A DNA stretch of 36,668 nucleotides from Bradyrhizobium sp. CSA207 (GCF_029051685.1 NZ_JAACFT010000055.1:1-36668), one strand, 5' to 3'; positions 15,900-23,690 are shown, counted from the stretch's first letter. Made by a program: numbers and translations. The notes: generated from the sequence alone by a model not told the origin.

Positions 15900-16526
15900 T
15901 CAGCGCGGCGACAGGAACGGAATGATCATCGGCACGCGGCGACAATAGGCGCCGTAGGCGTCTTCGCCGAGCTCCTTGGACAGGAAAACCTCTTCCATCC
16001 GGCCCTTCTGCCACATGCCAAGCGAGATCAGGATCGCGCCGAGGATCGCGGTCACGGTGCCGACGGCGATGCCGGTCGCCAGCATGCCGGCGATCAGGCC
16101 GGTGTAGATTGGATGGCGCACGATGCCGTACGGGCCGGTGTCGACGACGCGGTGGTCTTCCTTGTGGGTGATGGTGTTGGACCAGAATTTTCCGAGATGC
16201 AGCCGCCCCCACCAAGTGAAGGAGATGCCGGCGATCACGATCAGGGCCGTGATGTAGACGCCGGTATTGCTGAAGACCCAGAGCGGTTTCTCGCCCAGCG
16301 CTTCGGCCGTCCACGGCGTGAACAGGATGCCGCCGATCAGGATCGGCAGGCGATAGCGGCCGGACTCCAGCGTCATCACCTGCTTCTGGGTGCGTCCCTG
16401 CCAGAACGAAGCGCCGACCCAGCTTGCAAGCCAGGCGAGCCAGATCAGCGCGAGCAGTTGTGTTGGCCAGGTCGTGGTCCAACCACCCCAGGCGACAGAG
16501 AGAAGCTTGCTGAAATCGAAGGACAT
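15900..16526 (-). CDS. Isoprenylcysteine carboxyl methyltransferase-family membrane protein
   Basis: Integral membrane methyltransferase-like protein, 208 aa, with about five hydrophobic segments (first at 19-37). The C-terminal half has the ICMT/phospholipid-methyltransferase signature: VVDTGPYGIVRHPIYTGLI (SAM-binding and catalytic region), then RMEEVFLSKELGEDAYGAYC and RRVPMIIPF. In bacteria the family methylates lipids or other small hydrophobic acceptors; the true acceptor is unknown here. It starts 30 nt after the stop of the HpnA-like gene and is likely the last gene of a three-gene operon. No good ribosome site is visible. Confidence 0.88.
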   Translation of the reverse strand: MSFDFSKLLSVAWGGWTTTWPTQLLALIWLAWLASWVGASFWQGRTQKQVMTLESGRYRLPILIGGILFTPWTAEALGEKPLWVFSNTGVYITALIVIAGISFTWWGRLHLGKFWSNTITHKEDHRVVDTGPYGIVRHPIYTGLIAGMLATGIAVGTVTAILGAILISLGMWQKGRMEEVFLSKELGEDAYGAYCRRVPMIIPFLSPR

Positions 16527-16556
16527 GCGGAAAGGTTCTTTGGGTTGGGCGGCAGC

Positions 16557-17588
16557 TCAGCTGGCGCGCGAGGAGAGCGCGTGATGCTCGATGGCGCCGG
16601 GGGCGGGCTTGCCGCCGCGAGCCAGCAGATGGGTGATGGTTTCGCGCAGCACGGGTTCGATCGGGCGCGGCGCATAGCCGAGCTCGGTGCGCGCCTTGCC
16701 GATCGAGAGGTCGCTCGCGGCGAGCGCAATGCGCACGCCCTCAGCGGTGCCGTTGGGCGGCCGGCGCGTGACGCGATCGGATAAATATTCGAGCATGATC
16801 GCGGAGAACTCGGCGATCTTGCCGGGAACGACGACCGGAAACTGGCGCCGGCCGCTGATCGCGGACATCATCCGCAGGATCTGGCCGAGCCTGACGCAAT
16901 CGCCGCCGAGGATGTAGCGCTGACCGGCGCGGCCGCGCTCCATCGTCAGCACCAGGCCCGTGGCGACGTCGCGGACATCGACGAGATTGACCAGGAAGTT
17001 GAGGTGCGGCTGCACCTTCTTCTGCAGGAAGTACCACAGCATCGCCGTCGGCGGCGTCAGATTGTGGTCGGCAGCGCCGATCGGCATGGTCGGCGTGCCG
17101 ATGACGAGCGGGAAGCCGGCAGCCGCGGCCTTCGCCGCATGATGCTCGGCGAGCGACTTCGATCGGGTATAGGCGCCGGGCATCGCATCGGCCGGCTGGA
17201 GCGCCTCCTCGGCGGCAATGCCGCCCAGGTCCGAATAGGGGAATAGGATCGATTCCGTCGAGCAATGCAAAAAGCGCGATACGCCGCGCTTCATCGCGGC
17301 CGCGAGCATGATTTCGGTGCCGCGGCAATTGACGTCGTGAAAGGCCTGCTTGTTGGCGACCCACATCCCGGGCAGGCCGGCGAGGTGATAGACCTGATCG
17401 ACGCCGTCAAGCGCGGCATCGACCGCAGCCCCATCCAGCACCGAGCCATGGGCATATTCAACGTCCGCGTTCGCCGTGGCCGGCGGACGGACATCGAGAA
17501 TACGCACCCGCTGCCCACGGGCGCGGAGCGCTTCGACCAGATGCTGTCCGATGAACCCACTGCCACCGGTAACTAGTACGAGAGCCAT
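16557..17588 (-). CDS. NAD-dependent epimerase/dehydratase, HpnA-like
   Basis: Extended short-chain dehydrogenase, 343 aa. The Rossmann motif TGGSGFIGQHL is at 7-17, with an acidic residue after the second strand (ILD) for NAD. The active site has S110/T111 in HCSTES and the Y140-xxx-K144 pair in AYTRSKSLAE. GTPTMPIGAADHNLTPP and the C-terminal part resemble hopanoid-associated sugar epimerase HpnA and relatives. No other hopanoid gene is nearby, so hopanoid involvement is only possible. It lies 29 nt after the DUF962 gene and 30 nt before the methyltransferase gene, suggesting one operon acting on a lipid or lipid-linked sugar. Confidence 0.88.
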   Translation of the reverse strand: MALVLVTGGSGFIGQHLVEALRARGQRVRILDVRPPATANADVEYAHGSVLDGAAVDAALDGVDQVYHLAGLPGMWVANKQAFHDVNCRGTEIMLAAAMKRGVSRFLHCSTESILFPYSDLGGIAAEEALQPADAMPGAYTRSKSLAEHHAAKAAAAGFPLVIGTPTMPIGAADHNLTPPTAMLWYFLQKKVQPHLNFLVNLVDVRDVATGLVLTMERGRAGQRYILGGDCVRLGQILRMMSAISGRRQFPVVVPGKIAEFSAIMLEYLSDRVTRRPPNGTAEGVRIALAASDLSIGKARTELGYAPRPIEPVLRETITHLLARGGKPAPGAIEHHALSSRAS

Positions 17589-17617
17589 GAAGAAAGTTTG
17601 CTGTTCCGCTCTGGAAG

Positions 17618-18154
17618 TTATCGAGTCGAAAGAGGATTGGTCGGAAGAGGCGCCAGAATCGCGGCAAGGTCGCGACGAAAACCCAGCGCAATGAATAATT
17701 TCGCCATCACGAACATCGGTCCAAGCAAAAGATGCGACGGAAAGGTGAACAACGAGGCTTCGCGCCCCTCAAAGACTTTGTGGCCAATGGCCTGCGCGGC
17801 GAGGCCGAGCACGACCAGGGCGGCGAAAATCGCCCACAACGTCGCGGTGCTGACTTGCGCCGCAATGGTCGTTGCGATCGAAAATAGCACGACGGAGACG
17901 GCGAGAATGCCGATCCCGAGCGCGACGTCGAGCAGCAGCCAATAGATCAGAACCGGCAAGGCCAGGATCACCGCCAGGCTGAGCTCGAGTCCGAACAGCG
18001 GCACCTTCACCAGCGTCAGCGGCAGCACGGCGCCTGTGAACAGCAGGAGGATGCCGACCACATGCATCGCCGTATTCCGGGGATCGCGATGGTACTCGAC
18101 ATAAACGGCAAGTTGGCGTTGAAAAAAGCCACCCATCTTGGTCTCGTGCAGCAT
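17618..18154 (-). CDS. DUF962 / Mpo1-like membrane protein
   Basis: A 178-aa protein with about four membrane helices. It carries the DUF962 histidine motifs EYHRDPRNTAMHVVG near residues 18-32 and AIGHKVFEGREASLF later. In yeast the family member Mpo1 is an iron-dependent dioxygenase of 2-hydroxy fatty acids; the bacterial role is not established. The start is placed at ATG 18154, before LHETKMGGFF. A longer frame from 18247 is open but reads as low-complexity leader, and ATG 18136 is also possible. First gene of a probable operon with the HpnA-like epimerase and the methyltransferase. Confidence 0.82.
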   Translation of the reverse strand: MLHETKMGGFFQRQLAVYVEYHRDPRNTAMHVVGILLLFTGAVLPLTLVKVPLFGLELSLAVILALPVLIYWLLLDVALGIGILAVSVVLFSIATTIAAQVSTATLWAIFAALVVLGLAAQAIGHKVFEGREASLFTFPSHLLLGPMFVMAKLFIALGFRRDLAAILAPLPTNPLSTR

Positions 18155-18306
18155 GGGGTCGGGGAAGGACGAAAAAAGCCTATAGCATCTGACCGGGCGG
18201 TGCACAAACCGGCGCTTTTGTCGCGCAAGGCCGCGGTGTTGCGCCATGGGACAGGCCGCAAAATGATCAGGACTTCAAAGGGTTCCCGCCGCCTGAGTGC
18301 GTGCGC

Positions 18307-18981
18307 TCAGTGCTTCTTGGCGGGCTTTTTCGTCGCAGGCGCAGGAGCGGCGGCCGGCCGCGCAGGCTCCTCCTCCGGCAGCTTGGCAAAGGTCAGGATC
18401 TGGAGCTGTGCATTGACGGCCGAGGTCGGCCGTGCGCGGTCGAGAAACTGCTCCTCGCCGAGACCGATTGGATGCAGCCGCTTGGTCGAGATCTTGAACG
18501 TGTTGACCAGCACGTCGCGGATCGCGTCCGCCCTGCGCTGGCTCAGGATCGCATTGGCCTCCCGCGTCTTCGTATTGGATTCGACGCGGCCGACGATCAG
18601 GAACGTGTAAGGCAGCAGCGAAGCATGAACCAGCGCGTCCGCAAGGCGGCCGACGGTTTGGTAGGACGCCGGCTGGACGATCGGCGTATCGGCGTCGAAC
18701 TGGATCTGCGCGGTGAAGGCCGGCAGATTGGCAAGGTCCGGCGCGATCGGGGGCCGGTTCACCGGCCCCGGATCGTTCTTGATCCTGGCCTTGGCCCGCT
18801 CCATCACCTGCAGCTTCAGCGCGGGGATGTCGATTTCGGCGGCCTGTTCGAAATGATTGAGCTTGCCGACGATGTCGTCGCGGGTCGGCGGCGCCGGCTG
18901 CGCGCTGGCCGCTCCCGCGAGCAGGGCGAGGCCGAGCACGAGGCCAATTCCGGCGGTGGCAAGCCCGGTTGCGCGCATCAT
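18307..18981 (-). CDS. OmpA-like periplasmic protein with variant peptidoglycan loop
   Basis: A 224-aa secreted protein: signal peptide to about residue 27 (LLAGAASAQ), a short helical region, and an OmpA-type C-terminal fold at about 90-205 (AQIQFDADTPIVQPASYQTV, LPYTFLIVGRVESN, LSQRRADAIRDVLV, GLGEEQFLD). The usual GHTDxxG is replaced by GRVESNTKTREAN, so the Asp that holds diaminopimelate is absent, though the LSxxRA arginine is kept. The tail is Ala/Pro/Lys rich. It starts within the stop codon of the cysteine-rich gene (ATGA overlap), so the two are translationally coupled. It could anchor to another polymer or have lost peptidoglycan binding. Confidence 0.85.
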   Translation of the reverse strand: MMRATGLATAGIGLVLGLALLAGAASAQPAPPTRDDIVGKLNHFEQAAEIDIPALKLQVMERAKARIKNDPGPVNRPPIAPDLANLPAFTAQIQFDADTPIVQPASYQTVGRLADALVHASLLPYTFLIVGRVESNTKTREANAILSQRRADAIRDVLVNTFKISTKRLHPIGLGEEQFLDRARPTSAVNAQLQILTFAKLPEEEPARPAAAPAPATKKPAKKH

Positions 18982-19403
18982 CGATATCCCGCGTCGTCGA
19001 CGGCCTTCAGGCAGTTGTTGCTGATGCCCTTGGGCGTCGAGACCAGGCAGGGGACCGCCTTGCTGGTCTCCTTGGTCGAGCCGTTACAGACCTTGACGAT
19101 CTCGCGCTGGCAGGCGTTCGCCACGGTGACGCGGGCGGCGACGCGCTTCTGGATGGCGTCGAAGGCGCCGAGATAGTCGCTCTGGCACTGCTGGGAGAGC
19201 ACGTCGCGGTTGCGGGACAGGCACTCCTTGAGGCGGGTCGAGTCCGGATTGACGCCGCGGCAATTGGCGACGATTTCCGCACCGCAACTCTTGGCCAGCA
19301 GCCCGATCGAATCGCCAAAGCTCATGGTCTCCGCCGCCGCAAGCGACGGCATACCCAATGCCAGCACGATCAATGTAATGGAGCCCCGGACCATGGGGCG
19401 CAT
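18978..19403 (-). CDS. Secreted cysteine-rich repeat protein
   Basis: A 141-aa protein with a signal peptide (IVLALGMPSLAAAE). The mature part has six cysteines in two repeats of the pattern Cys-x7-Cys-x12-Cys: SCGAEIVANCRGVNPD...LKECL and NACQREIVKVCNGST...VPCL, with further Cys in QQCQSDY and NNCLKAV. The spacing resembles the cysteine-rich GLG1/FGFR-type repeat found in some alphaproteobacterial periplasmic proteins. Disulphide bonding in the periplasm is likely. Overlaps the OmpA-like gene by 4 nt; the pair may form one envelope complex (inference). No ribosome site is evident, and ATG 19394 is an alternative start. Confidence 0.82.
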   Translation of the reverse strand: MRPMVRGSITLIVLALGMPSLAAAETMSFGDSIGLLAKSCGAEIVANCRGVNPDSTRLKECLSRNRDVLSQQCQSDYLGAFDAIQKRVAARVTVANACQREIVKVCNGSTKETSKAVPCLVSTPKGISNNCLKAVDDAGYR

Positions 19404-19482
19404 CTGATACGGGGAAGTTCGCGGTGGTCAAGGGCGTTCGGGCGAGAACTGTCGACAGCCCGCTTGGTGCGGCGAACGGTCA

Positions 19483-19767
19483 TCACTCCGCGGCGTGCGC
19501 GCGGGCCGGTAATTCGATCAGGGCGACCATGTAGTTCCTGAGGTCGTCGGCGACGTCCGGGTCGGCCTTGAGTTCGGTCAGTGTCCTCGGCTGGGGAAGC
19601 GGACGGCCGTCCTCGACCAAATCCTGCGCATAGAGCTCGAGAGCCTCGGGCCGCAACGCCTCGTCGATGTCGTCGCCGCCGGAAATGCAGCCGGGCAGGT
19701 CGGGAAACCATACCCCCACGGCATGGTCCGGTCCGGCATCCTCAATGATGGCGACGTAGTGAGCCAT
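19483..19767 (-). CDS. hicB: HicB-family antitoxin, apparently without intact HicA
   Basis: A 94-aa protein with the HicB fold: HYVAIIEDAGPDHAVGVWFP, then DLPGCISGGDDIDEALRPEA and DGRPLPQPRTL. HicB proteins neutralise HicA mRNA interferases and may repress their own operon. The ATG at 19767 has GAGG 6 nt upstream. A complete hicA would normally lie directly upstream, but only about 22 codons of a possible hicA end are found there (19775-19840), cut off by the helicase gene. No separate DNA-binding tail is obvious. It is probably a relic or an antitoxin acting on HicA proteins encoded elsewhere. Confidence 0.88.
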   Translation of the reverse strand: MAHYVAIIEDAGPDHAVGVWFPDLPGCISGGDDIDEALRPEALELYAQDLVEDGRPLPQPRTLTELKADPDVADDLRNYMVALIELPARAHAAE

Positions 19768-19774
19768 GACGACC

Positions 19775-19840
19775 TCAGTCGGGCTTCCAGCCCGCCCCTT
19801 TATAGATGGCACGGACGTTAGTGAACGCGCAGCAATCCGC
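19775..19840 (-). pseudogene. Possible 3' remnant of a hicA toxin gene
   Basis: An in-frame stretch beginning right after the helicase stop ends in NVRAIYKGAGWKPD and a TGA 7 nt before the hicB ATG. The VRAIYKGAGW end resembles the C-terminal helix of HicA proteins (typically T-hydrophobic-RSI-x-x-AG-hydrophobic), and the spacing is that of hicAB pairs. The N-terminal part, including the catalytic His, is missing. The evidence is only about 14 residues, so this is tentative. Confidence 0.45.
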
Positions 19841-22438
19841 TCACGCCCGCTGCACGAAGCTGTCGACGACCTTCTTTTCCCCCGCCTTGTCGAAGGCGAT
19901 GGTGAGCTTGTTGCCGTCGACCTTGGTGACGCGGCCGTAGCCGAATTTCTGGTGGAAGACGCGGTCGGCGAGCGAGAATTCCGAGGTCGTGCCGGTGGAT
20001 TTGGCGACCAGCTCGCCCTCGATGGTCATCGGGCCGCGGCGGCGCGAGGAGAAGCTGCCGAAATCGGGCGAGGACGAAGCGGACGAAAACGACGAGGCCG
20101 CTTCCTCGAAGCCGCCGCCATCGCGGCCTTGTCCCGTCGCCTGGCCCCGGTTGCGGTTGGCTTGGGAGCGATTGGCCTGGGCGCGCTGCCAGCCCGGGGT
20201 CGTATAGCTGGAGCCGAACGCCTCCATATCGTCGAAGCGCGAGGCGCCGTAGCCGCCGGTGCCGCCCCAGGCCGAGCCGCCCTTGGACTCCGTGATCTCG
20301 ACATTGGCCGCCGGCAATTCGTCGAGGAAGCGCGACGGGATCGTGGTCGACCAGGTGCCATGGATGCGCCGGTTGGTCGCAAAATAGATCTTTGCCCGGC
20401 GGCGGGCGCGGGTCAGGCCGACATGGCCGAGCCGGCGTTCTTCCTCGAGGCCGGCGCGGCCCTGTTCGTCCAGCGTGCGCTGGCTTGGGAACAGGCCTTC
20501 CTCCCAGCCCGGCAGGAACACGTTGTCGAATTCGAGCCCCTTGGCCGAATGCAGCGTCATCAGCGACACCGCATCCTCGTCGGCGCCGCTGTCGCGATCC
20601 ATCACCAGGGAGATGTGCTCGAGGAAGCCTTGTAGGTTCTCGAACTCCTCCATCGAACGCACGAGCTCTTTCAGGTTCTCCAGCCGGCCCGCGGCATCCG
20701 CCGAGCGGTCCTTCTGCCACATCTCGGTATAGCCGCTCTCGTCGAGCACGATCTGGGCCAGATCAGTGTGCGCGGTGATCTCGCGCTGGGCGCGCCAGCG
20801 GTCGAACTGGGCGACGACATCGCGCAGGGATCCGCGCGCCTTCGGCTTCAACTCGTCGGTCTCGACCACGGCACGCGCAGCCTCGAACAAGGGAATGCGG
20901 CGCTTGCGGGCGTGGTCGTGCAGCATCTGCACGGTGGCATCGCCGAGGCCGCGCTTGGGCACGTTGACGATGCGCTCGAAGGCGAGATCGTCGGCGGGCG
21001 AGTTGATGACGCGCAGATAAGCGAGCGCATCGCGGATTTCGGCACGCTCATAGAAGCGCGGACCGCCGATGACGCGATAGGGCAGGCCGAGCGTGACGAA
21101 ACGGTCTTCGAACTCGCGCATCTGGTAGGAGGCGCGCACCAGGATCGCGATCTCGTTGAGCTTCTCGCCCTGGCGCTGGAGCTGCTCGATCTCCTCGCCA
21201 ATGCCGCGGGCTTCTTCTTCGGAGTCCCACGAGCCGGTGACCGTGACCTTCTCGCCGTCCTGGTCCTCGGTGCGCAGTGTCTTGCCGAGCCGGCCTTCGT
21301 TGTGCGCGATCAGGTGCGAGGCGGCGGCGAGAATATGGCCGGTCGAGCGGTAGTTGCGCTCCAGGCGAATGACCTTGGCGCCGGGAAAGTCGTGGTCGAA
21401 GCGCAGGATGTTGTCGACCTCGGCACCGCGCCAGCCATAGATCGACTGGTCGTCGTCGCCGACGCAGCAGATGTTTTTGGTGGGAGTCTTGTCGCTCGCG
21501 GGAATAGGCGTCGCATCATTCCTCTCGTCATCACCGGGCCGGCGCGAAGCGTCGAGACCCGGTGATCCATCTTGTGAAGAATCGATGGATTGCCGGGTCA
21601 AGCCCGGCAATGACGGGTTGGAAGAAGGCGCCTGCGACAGCAGCCGCAGCCACAGATATTGCGCGACGTTGGTGTCCTGATATTCGTCGACCAGGATGTA
21701 TTTGAAGCGCTGCTGATACTGCCGCAGGATGTCCGGGTGCTCGCGGAAGATGCGGATGTCTTCGAGCAGCAGGTCGCCGAAATCGGCCGCGTTCAAAATC
21801 TTCAGCCGCTCCTGGTAGCTCGCATAGAGCTTGCCGCCCTTGCCGTTGCCGAACACCGCGGCTTCGCCGGGAGGCACCTGCGACGGCATCAGGCCGCGGT
21901 TCTTCCAGCCATCGATCAGGCCGGCCAGCATCCGCGCCGGCCAGCGCTTGTCGTCGATGTTCTCGGCCTGAAGGAGCTGCTTGAGCAGCCGGACCTGGTC
22001 GTCGACGTCGAGCACGGTGAAGTTCGACTTGAGCTGCGCCAGCTCGGCATGGGTGCGCAGGATGCGGCCGCCGATGGAGTGGAAGGTGCCGAGCCACGGC
22101 ATGCCCTCCACGGCGTGGCCGAGCATCAGGCCGAGCCGGTGCTTCATTTCGCGGGCGGCCTTGTTGGTGAAGGTCACCGACAGGATCTCGCTTGGACGGG
22201 CGCGGCCCTGGCTCAGGATGTGGGCGATGCGCGTGGTGAGCACCCGGGTCTTGCCGGTGCCGGCGCCGGCCAAGACTAGGACAGGGCCATCCAGTGTCTC
22301 CACCGCCTCACGTTGCTCGGGATTGAGCCCGGACAGATATTTCGGCCCCACCGAGGCGCGCGCACGCGCGGCGATGCCACCGGCCGCGGGCTGGTGGTCG
22401 GGGATGCTCTGGGCGGTGATCTTGCTCGGCTCGGTCAT
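19841..22438 (-). CDS. uvrD: UvrD/PcrA-type DNA helicase II with in-frame palindrome insert
   Basis: Superfamily 1A 3'-5' helicase of nucleotide-excision and replication repair, 865 aa from ATG 22438 (ATG 22447 is an alternative). Motifs in order: Q motif LNPEQREAV, Walker A GAGTGKT (58-64), motif Ia TFTNKAAREM, Walker B DEYQDTN (251-257), motif III GDDDQSIYGWRGA (327-339), motif IV ERNYRST, motif V LMTLHSAKGLEF and motif VI GLTRARRRAKI. The C-terminal Tudor-like domain (FSLADRVFHQKFGYGRVTKV) is present and may contact RNA polymerase. Residues 276-305 are encoded by a palindromic repeat element absent from typical relatives, in a surface loop between motifs II and III. The catalytic core is intact. 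Confidence 0.95.
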   Translation of the reverse strand: MTEPSKITAQSIPDHQPAAGGIAARARASVGPKYLSGLNPEQREAVETLDGPVLVLAGAGTGKTRVLTTRIAHILSQGRARPSEILSVTFTNKAAREMKHRLGLMLGHAVEGMPWLGTFHSIGGRILRTHAELAQLKSNFTVLDVDDQVRLLKQLLQAENIDDKRWPARMLAGLIDGWKNRGLMPSQVPPGEAAVFGNGKGGKLYASYQERLKILNAADFGDLLLEDIRIFREHPDILRQYQQRFKYILVDEYQDTNVAQYLWLRLLSQAPSSNPSLPGLTRQSIDSSQDGSPGLDASRRPGDDERNDATPIPASDKTPTKNICCVGDDDQSIYGWRGAEVDNILRFDHDFPGAKVIRLERNYRSTGHILAAASHLIAHNEGRLGKTLRTEDQDGEKVTVTGSWDSEEEARGIGEEIEQLQRQGEKLNEIAILVRASYQMREFEDRFVTLGLPYRVIGGPRFYERAEIRDALAYLRVINSPADDLAFERIVNVPKRGLGDATVQMLHDHARKRRIPLFEAARAVVETDELKPKARGSLRDVVAQFDRWRAQREITAHTDLAQIVLDESGYTEMWQKDRSADAAGRLENLKELVRSMEEFENLQGFLEHISLVMDRDSGADEDAVSLMTLHSAKGLEFDNVFLPGWEEGLFPSQRTLDEQGRAGLEEERRLGHVGLTRARRRAKIYFATNRRIHGTWSTTIPSRFLDELPAANVEITESKGGSAWGGTGGYGASRFDDMEAFGSSYTTPGWQRAQANRSQANRNRGQATGQGRDGGGFEEAASSFSSASSSPDFGSFSSRRRGPMTIEGELVAKSTGTTSEFSLADRVFHQKFGYGRVTKVDGNKLTIAFDKAGEKKVVDSFVQRA
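21526..21615. repeat. Family B palindromic element inserted in frame in uvrD
   Basis: The 90-bp element begins CGTCATCACCGGG and ends CCCGGCAATGACG on the plus strand. Its inner arms are GACCCGGTGATCCATC and GATGGATTGCCGGGTC, near-complementary. The layout matches the intergenic palindrome at 4051-4158. Exactly 30 codons are added to the helicase, reading SLPGLTRQSIDSSQDGS then PGLDASRRPGDDE, with no stop. Peptides of the PGLTRQSI form are a known signature of such repeats being translated. Confidence 0.9.
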
Positions 22439-22691
22439 GCGAATCATTGGCCCCACGATGGCACCGCGGGGTGGTGGAAGGGAGCCTTCATAACAGGGAT
22501 TACCGCCTATATGGGGCGGCGGCGAGGGGTTTTCCACGTGCGCGGAACGTCGAATTGTTCCTGCGGAGGCCGCGAATTTCCACCTGTCGCCGGCCGGAAC
22601 CATCGTTTCGAGGTCGAGATTGTCTGTGTAAGCGAGGCGTGGTCGTCAGGCGCGTCGATCGCAGAGAGACATCGAGACAGAGGATCTGACC

Positions 22692-22865
22692 ATGCTTGGC
22701 TGGGTTGTGACGTTTCTGATTATCGCACTGATCGCCGGTATCTTGGGCTTTGGCGGCATCGCCGGCGCCTCGGTCGAGATCGCAAAGATCATCTTCTTCA
22801 TCGCGGTCGTGCTGTTCCTGGTCTCGGCCGTGGTCGGCCTCGCCCGCGGCCGCACCAGGGTCTAG
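22692..22865 (+). CDS. UPF0391 (DUF1328) small membrane protein
   Basis: A 57-aa protein with two predicted helices (about 3-22 and 29-50), a glycine-rich turn (GFGGIAGASVEIAK) and a basic C-terminus (ARGRTRV). This is the typical length and sequence of the DUF1328/UPF0391 family, often seen near stress genes; the function is unknown. AGAGGA lies about 8 nt before the ATG. It is divergent from the helicase gene. The intervening 253 nt include GGAAC-N8-GTTCC at about 22544-22561, which may be regulatory. A family C palindrome follows the stop within about 10 nt. Confidence 0.9.
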   Translation: MLGWVVTFLIIALIAGILGFGGIAGASVEIAKIIFFIAVVLFLVSAVVGLARGRTRV

Positions 22866-22875
22866 CGACACAAGC

Positions 22876-22974
22876 CCTCATGGTGAGGAGCGCGAAGCGC
22901 GTCTCGAACCATGAGGCCGGCCTTGGCCTGCATCCTTCGAGACGCCCGCTTTGGGCGGGCTCCTCAGGATGAGG
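22876..22974. repeat. Family C palindrome (CCTCATGGTGAGGAGC type)
   Basis: Two hairpin blocks are joined: CCTCATGGT...ACCATGAGG, with inner GCGCGAAGCGC, and CCTTCGAGACGCCCGC...GCTCCTCAGGATGAGG. It lies 10 nt after the DUF1328 stop and 137 nt before the thioesterase gene end, in a convergent gap, so it may end both transcripts. Confidence 0.85.
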
Positions 22975-23019
22975 GCGGAGCGCGCGGTAGCCGTTTCAAC
23001 GGGCGCCGATGCCGCTCAG

Positions 23020-23063
23020 CCTCATCCTGAGGAGACCGTGGAGCGGTCGTCTCGAAGGACGAG
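23020..23063. repeat. Family C palindrome, second short copy
   Basis: CCTCATCCTGAGGAGACC and GGTCGTCTCGAAGGACGAGG form an imperfect hairpin. It shares TCATCCTGAGGAG with the right half of the element ending at 22974 in the opposite orientation, so the two copies form a larger inverted arrangement. Confidence 0.8.
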
Positions 23064-23111
23064 GCGCGCGCTCGGGCGGCCGCAAAGATGCCATACGCGA
23101 TCGTCCTGAAC

Positions 23112-23606
23112 TCACCGCTTCGAGGGCATCGCGATGTTTCGGCCGATGCCCGCGGGCCGCGGAACGGCACCGTGAGCTCTGGTCACCGCCGCGATGCGCT
23201 GCTGGATGTCGGGCGGAAACGGCGCCACCCGTCGCGCATTCATATCCATGTGAAGCGACATGTTTTCCGATGTGGCGGACAGCCAGCCTTCGGCGGCGTG
23301 CCGCAGCTCCTCGAAGGTGTGCAGCCGCTTGTCGTCGGCGTTCAGCAGCCAAACCGAAATCTGCACGGGATCGCCGAAATGGATTTCGCGCAAGTAACGC
23401 ACGTGGCATTCGGCGGTGAAGGTCGAGCCGTGGCGCTCCTTCATGTAAGTGGGCCCGATCCCGAGCTCGAGCCAGAGCTGGTCGATCGCCCGGTCGAACA
23501 TCACGTTGTAGTAGGCCATGTTGAGATGGCCGTTATAGTCGATCCATTGCGGCTCGATCTGCATGATTGCCGAGCGGAATGGCTCGGCAGCGGCGTTCTC
23601 CGGCAT
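23112..23606 (-). CDS. Hot-dog fold acyl-CoA thioesterase family protein
   Basis: A 164-aa cytoplasmic protein of the 4-hydroxybenzoyl-CoA thioesterase-like family. The active-site segment QWIDYNGHLNMAYYNVMFD holds Asp23 and the GHxN helix; HVRYLREIHFGDPVQISVWL and HTFEELRHA are the following strands. It should hydrolyse an acyl-CoA thioester; such genes often sit beside carnitine or hydroxy-acid catabolism genes. AGGAT lies about 8 nt before the ATG. It is divergent from the FAD-linked dehydrogenase gene, with only 84 nt between the two starts, so they may share a regulator. Confidence 0.88.
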   Translation of the reverse strand: MPENAAAEPFRSAIMQIEPQWIDYNGHLNMAYYNVMFDRAIDQLWLELGIGPTYMKERHGSTFTAECHVRYLREIHFGDPVQISVWLLNADDKRLHTFEELRHAAEGWLSATSENMSLHMDMNARRVAPFPPDIQQRIAAVTRAHGAVPRPAGIGRNIAMPSKR

Positions 23607-23690
23607 GTTTCCATCCTGCTATGCGTCCGGTCGCTTGACTTGACCGGTTAGATGTCCTTTGCCACGGTTCTTCTGTCGGGAGGAATGTCC

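Noticed and set aside
17618..18247. Longer DUF962 protein starting at 18247
   Set aside because: The extra 31 residues are Arg-rich and unlike the family; the conserved part begins after ATG 18154.
22448..22603. N-terminal extension of the helicase to 22603
   Set aside because: The added residues do not look helicase-like and run into the divergent promoter region; starts at 22438 or 22447 fit the family.
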